The notes under the pieces were generated by a model. That model did not search any database and was not told where the DNA came from. It saw only the letters and a list, made by a program, of their open reading frames with translations. The position numbers and the translations under genes are program-made. A stretch of DNA of 41,231 bases from CAZUZD01 sp964624465. Lineage in GTDB: Bacteria; Planctomycetota; Planctomycetia; Isosphaerales; Isosphaeraceae. Each line of letters starts with the position of its first letter. Position 1 is the stretch's first letter. The stretch spans positions 1 to 41,231 of the forward strand of contig CAZUZD010000017.1 of NCBI GenBank assembly GCA_964624465.1, given 5' to 3'. Shown piece by piece: positions 39,186 to 41,231 of this stretch.

Positions 39186-39362
39186 GACCCCACTCGGGCC
39201 GGCCGGGCCCGATGGCCCGGGCGACCGCGGGGTGATCCCCCAATTGACGCACACGGCGAGCCGGCCCTCAAGAGCCGTGAGCCGGTGCGTCGGCCACGAC
39301 GCGGGCACCCCGATCGAACCCGAGACGCAGACCCTCTCCCGTGGCCCGGAGGCCCTGGCGCC

Positions 39363-40130
39363 GTGAACCTGTTCGATCTGAGCGGCAAGGTGGCGATCGT
39401 GACCGGCGGCAACGGCGGCATCGGCCTGGGCATCGCCCGCGGGCTGGCCCAGGCGGGCGCCTCGATCGCCGTCGCCGGCCGTGATGCAGCCAAGTCCCAG
39501 GCCGCGGCCGAGGCCATCACCTCCGAAACCGGCGTCCGGGCGGTGCCCGTCACCGGCGATATCTCGGTGCCGGCCGACGTCGAGCGCCTGGTGGGCGAGG
39601 TCCGCGACGCGTTCGGCCGCATCGATATCCTGGTCAACAACGCCGGCATCAACCGCCGCCGCCCGCCCGAGCAGCTCTCGCTCGAGGACTGGAACGAGGT
39701 GATCAACGTCAACCTCACCAGTGCCTTCGTGCTCTGCAAGGCCGTGTACCCGTCGTTCCGCGAGGCCGGCGCGGGCAAGATCGTGAACATCGGCAGCATG
39801 GCGTCGATCTTCGGCCAGAGCTTCGGCGCCGCATACTCCGCGAGCAAGGGCGGCATCGTCCAGCTGACCAAGAGCCTGGCCCTGGCCTGGGCCAACGACC
39901 ACATCCAGGTCAACGCGATCCTCCCCGGCTGGTTCGACACCGAGCTGACCCGCAAGGCCCGCACCGAGATCACCGACCTGCACGACCGGGTCCTCAAGCG
40001 GATCCCCATGGGCCGCTGGGCCGACCCGGCCGACATCGCCGGCACGGCGATCTGGCTCTGCAGCCGCTCCAGCGATTACGTCACCGGCATCGCCGTGCCG
40101 GTCGACGGCGGTTACACCTCGGCGCTCTGA
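39363..40130 (+). CDS. Short-chain dehydrogenase/reductase (gluconate dehydrogenase/KduD-like)
   Basis: A 255-residue classical SDR started at GTG 39363 (GGAGG 10 nt upstream; begins MNLFDLSGKVAIVTGG as in KduD-like proteins). Motifs: TGGNGGIG (14-21) cofactor loop, NNAG (92-95), NVNL (115-118), catalytic Ser145, Tyr158 and Lys162 (YSASKGG), and PGWFDTELT after the last strands. The basic residue of GRD after strand 2 suggests NADP(H) may be accepted. The start resembles 2-dehydro-3-deoxy-gluconate 5-dehydrogenase (KduD) and gluconate 5-dehydrogenase, so sugar-acid oxidation or reduction is likely, but no pectin or gluconate genes are near. Transcribed divergently from the aminopeptidase gene. 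Confidence 0.92.
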   Translation: MNLFDLSGKVAIVTGGNGGIGLGIARGLAQAGASIAVAGRDAAKSQAAAEAITSETGVRAVPVTGDISVPADVERLVGEVRDAFGRIDILVNNAGINRRRPPEQLSLEDWNEVINVNLTSAFVLCKAVYPSFREAGAGKIVNIGSMASIFGQSFGAAYSASKGGIVQLTKSLALAWANDHIQVNAILPGWFDTELTRKARTEITDLHDRVLKRIPMGRWADPADIAGTAIWLCSRSSDYVTGIAVPVDGGYTSAL

Positions 40131-40171
40131 TCGGGCCCCACGATCCTCCCGGTCGCGTCCCCAGATGACCA

Positions 40172-40213
40172 CGACCCCCGGTCGAGGCCCTTCCAGGCCC
40201 TGACCGGGGGTCG
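40172..40213. terminator. Bidirectional terminator hairpin between convergent genes
   Basis: CGACCCCCGGTC (40172-40183) pairs perfectly with GACCGGGGGTCG (40202-40213), a 12-bp stem with an 18-nt loop, between the SDR stop (40130) and the end of the convergent minus-strand gene (40251). Confidence 0.6.
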
Positions 40214-40250
40214 CGTGCTTCACCTCGGACCCAGGATCTGCGCGGGCGGT

Positions 40251-41231
40251 TCACCAGGTGCCGAACAGCCGGTGCAGGCCGGCGGACGGCCCCTGATCGA
40301 TCCGGCTGATCTCGAACATCGCGTGCATCCCGAGCGGGACGCGGAGGATCAACGGATCAGCCGAGAAGACCGGCGGCACCGGGATCGGGCTGAGTCCGAA
40401 GATCAACCGATGTTTCGGGCCGGGCTCATCCGCCACCAGGGCGACCGGCCGGAGCGCCGGGTCGCGCGGCGCCTGGCCCGCCATCACGGTGGGCGAGGCG
40501 ACGACCACCGAGCGGCTGGCGAACAGCCGACCCGAGGGCGGGGGCGGCGCGTCCTGGCAATCGGCCAGCGGGCCGGCCGCCGCCGGGCAGATCGTGGCCT
40601 CGTCCGACCCGACCAGGACGGGGCTCGCATCCGTGGCCGATCGGGCCGGAGCTGCGTCATCGTCGCGGTGGACGCGGAAGGAGAGCGAGAGCCGGCCCTC
40701 GACCCGGTTGCGTCCCTCGGGCCGACCCCCGAGCTGGAGCGTCATTCCTCGGACGGCCGAGGGCTCATCGAGCCGGGCCGAGTCGTCGTCGGGCGTTGCC
40801 GTGGGGGCCGTGGACCGCTCGTCGGGGCAGACGTCGGCGGATGCCTGGCAGCAGTGGCGGGGCAGCGGATCGGCCTGGGTGGTGGCGTGCGACGCCCGGC
40901 GGGCGGAGGGGTCGGTGGTGCCGCGGGCGCCCGAGGCGCGATGCAGCAGGGCCCGGCCGGCGGTGTCGGCCTCGATCAGGACGCGGACGCGACCGGAGTC
41001 GCCCTGGCCCTGGAACTCGAAGATGCACACCGGTTCGGCCTCTCCCTCGCAGGAGTGGGCGTACTGGGTCACGGCCGCGACCACCTGATCCAGCAGGGCC
41101 GGTGCCGCGTCGTGCGTGTTGCCATCGGCGCAGCAGGCGTCATTCGCCGCTTCGGCCCGCGTGGCGTCCGCATGGTGGGTCCTCGGGACACCGGCGAGGT
41201 TCAGGCTGGCAATGGTGGCCTTCGGGCCGGC
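40251..41231 (-). CDS. Unidentified Cys-containing protein (5' end outside window)
   Basis: The minus-strand frame is open from the window edge (41231) to the stop at 40251, giving at least 326 residues; the true start lies beyond the window. A GTG at 41084 is in frame, but coherent sequence (ATIASLNLAGVPRTHH..., NDACCADGNTHDAAP) continues upstream, so it is probably internal. Cys residues cluster in NDACC, SCEGEAEPVC, HCCQASADVC and others, spaced by Asp/Ala-rich stretches, hinting at disulfides or metal binding. Beta-rich blocks include VCIFEFQGQGDSGRVRVLIE, MTLQLGG and LSLSFRVHRD. No family is recognised. The whole may be an exported protein whose signal peptide lies outside the window. 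Confidence 0.6.
   Translation of the reverse strand, partial: AGPKATIASLNLAGVPRTHHADATRAEAANDACCADGNTHDAAPALLDQVVAAVTQYAHSCEGEAEPVCIFEFQGQGDSGRVRVLIEADTAGRALLHRASGARGTTDPSARRASHATTQADPLPRHCCQASADVCPDERSTAPTATPDDDSARLDEPSAVRGMTLQLGGRPEGRNRVEGRLSLSFRVHRDDDAAPARSATDASPVLVGSDEATICPAAAGPLADCQDAPPPPSGRLFASRSVVVASPTVMAGQAPRDPALRPVALVADEPGPKHRLIFGLSPIPVPPVFSADPLILRVPLGMHAMFEISRIDQGPSAGLHRLFGTW

Noticed and set aside
39126..40223. In-frame extension of the aminopeptidase gene upstream to 40223
   Set aside because: It is antisense to the SDR gene and lacks M29 sequence; ATG 39125 has a ribosome site and the family N-terminus.

Overview
The window comes from a high-GC bacterium of the phylum Planctomycetota, most likely Isosphaeraceae or a close relative. 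The evidence is the strong G/C bias at third codon positions, a giant surface protein starting with the planctomycete LExLExRxLLA signature (32414-36913), a DUF1571 lipoprotein, a small secreted QDYTDYLHWPY-type protein, and an EF-P with a PGNLR loop. I see no rRNA, tRNA, CRISPR array, transposase or phage gene. The window looks like chromosomal core/accessory sequence with no sign of a mobile element. The first and last genes run off the ends.

Layout. 1-2774 (+): a truncated gene, an exported HExxH protein and a coiled-coil membrane-anchored protein, with terminators between them. 2834-8567 (-): a small basic protein, an alpha/beta hydrolase overlapping an enolase-superfamily enzyme, a NicO-type metal transporter behind a receiver-only response regulator, and a DUF1571 lipoprotein. 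8776-11666 (-): a GH3-type acyl-adenylating enzyme and a membrane-anchored alpha/beta hydrolase. 11908-16657 (-): a compact fatty-acid/polyketide-like locus with two hotdog dehydratases, an extended acyl carrier protein and two ketosynthases that overlap by ATGA. 17074-26707: a WD40-like exported protein, a GT-C-like membrane protein, M28 and M20 peptidases, a small secreted protein, EF-P, a four-helix membrane protein and serine acetyltransferase. 26708-27304: a gene-free stretch packed with hairpins. 27305-32003 (-): a methyltransferase translationally coupled to a GH13 alpha-glucanase, then an exported esterase-like protein. 32414-40130: the 1499-residue surface protein, a PfkB sugar kinase, an M29 aminopeptidase and an SDR dehydrogenase. 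40251-41231 (-): a truncated Cys-rich protein.

The most interesting system is the 11908-16657 locus. Its ketosynthase pair resembles the KS-alpha/chain-length-factor heterodimers of type II polyketide and aryl-polyene synthases. One partner keeps Cys-His-His; the other has Glu in place of the nucleophilic Cys and Asn in place of the second His. Together with two H34/E48 dehydratases and a dedicated ACP, this suggests a specialised acyl chain or polyene pathway. The GH3-like adenylating enzyme and hydrolase just downstream could release or conjugate the product, but that link is inferred from proximity only. Other points of note are an Asn at the EF-P modification site, an esterase-fold protein with His in the nucleophile elbow, and several strong hairpins, including one directly after the ACP gene and five within 600 bases at 26.7-27.3 kb.
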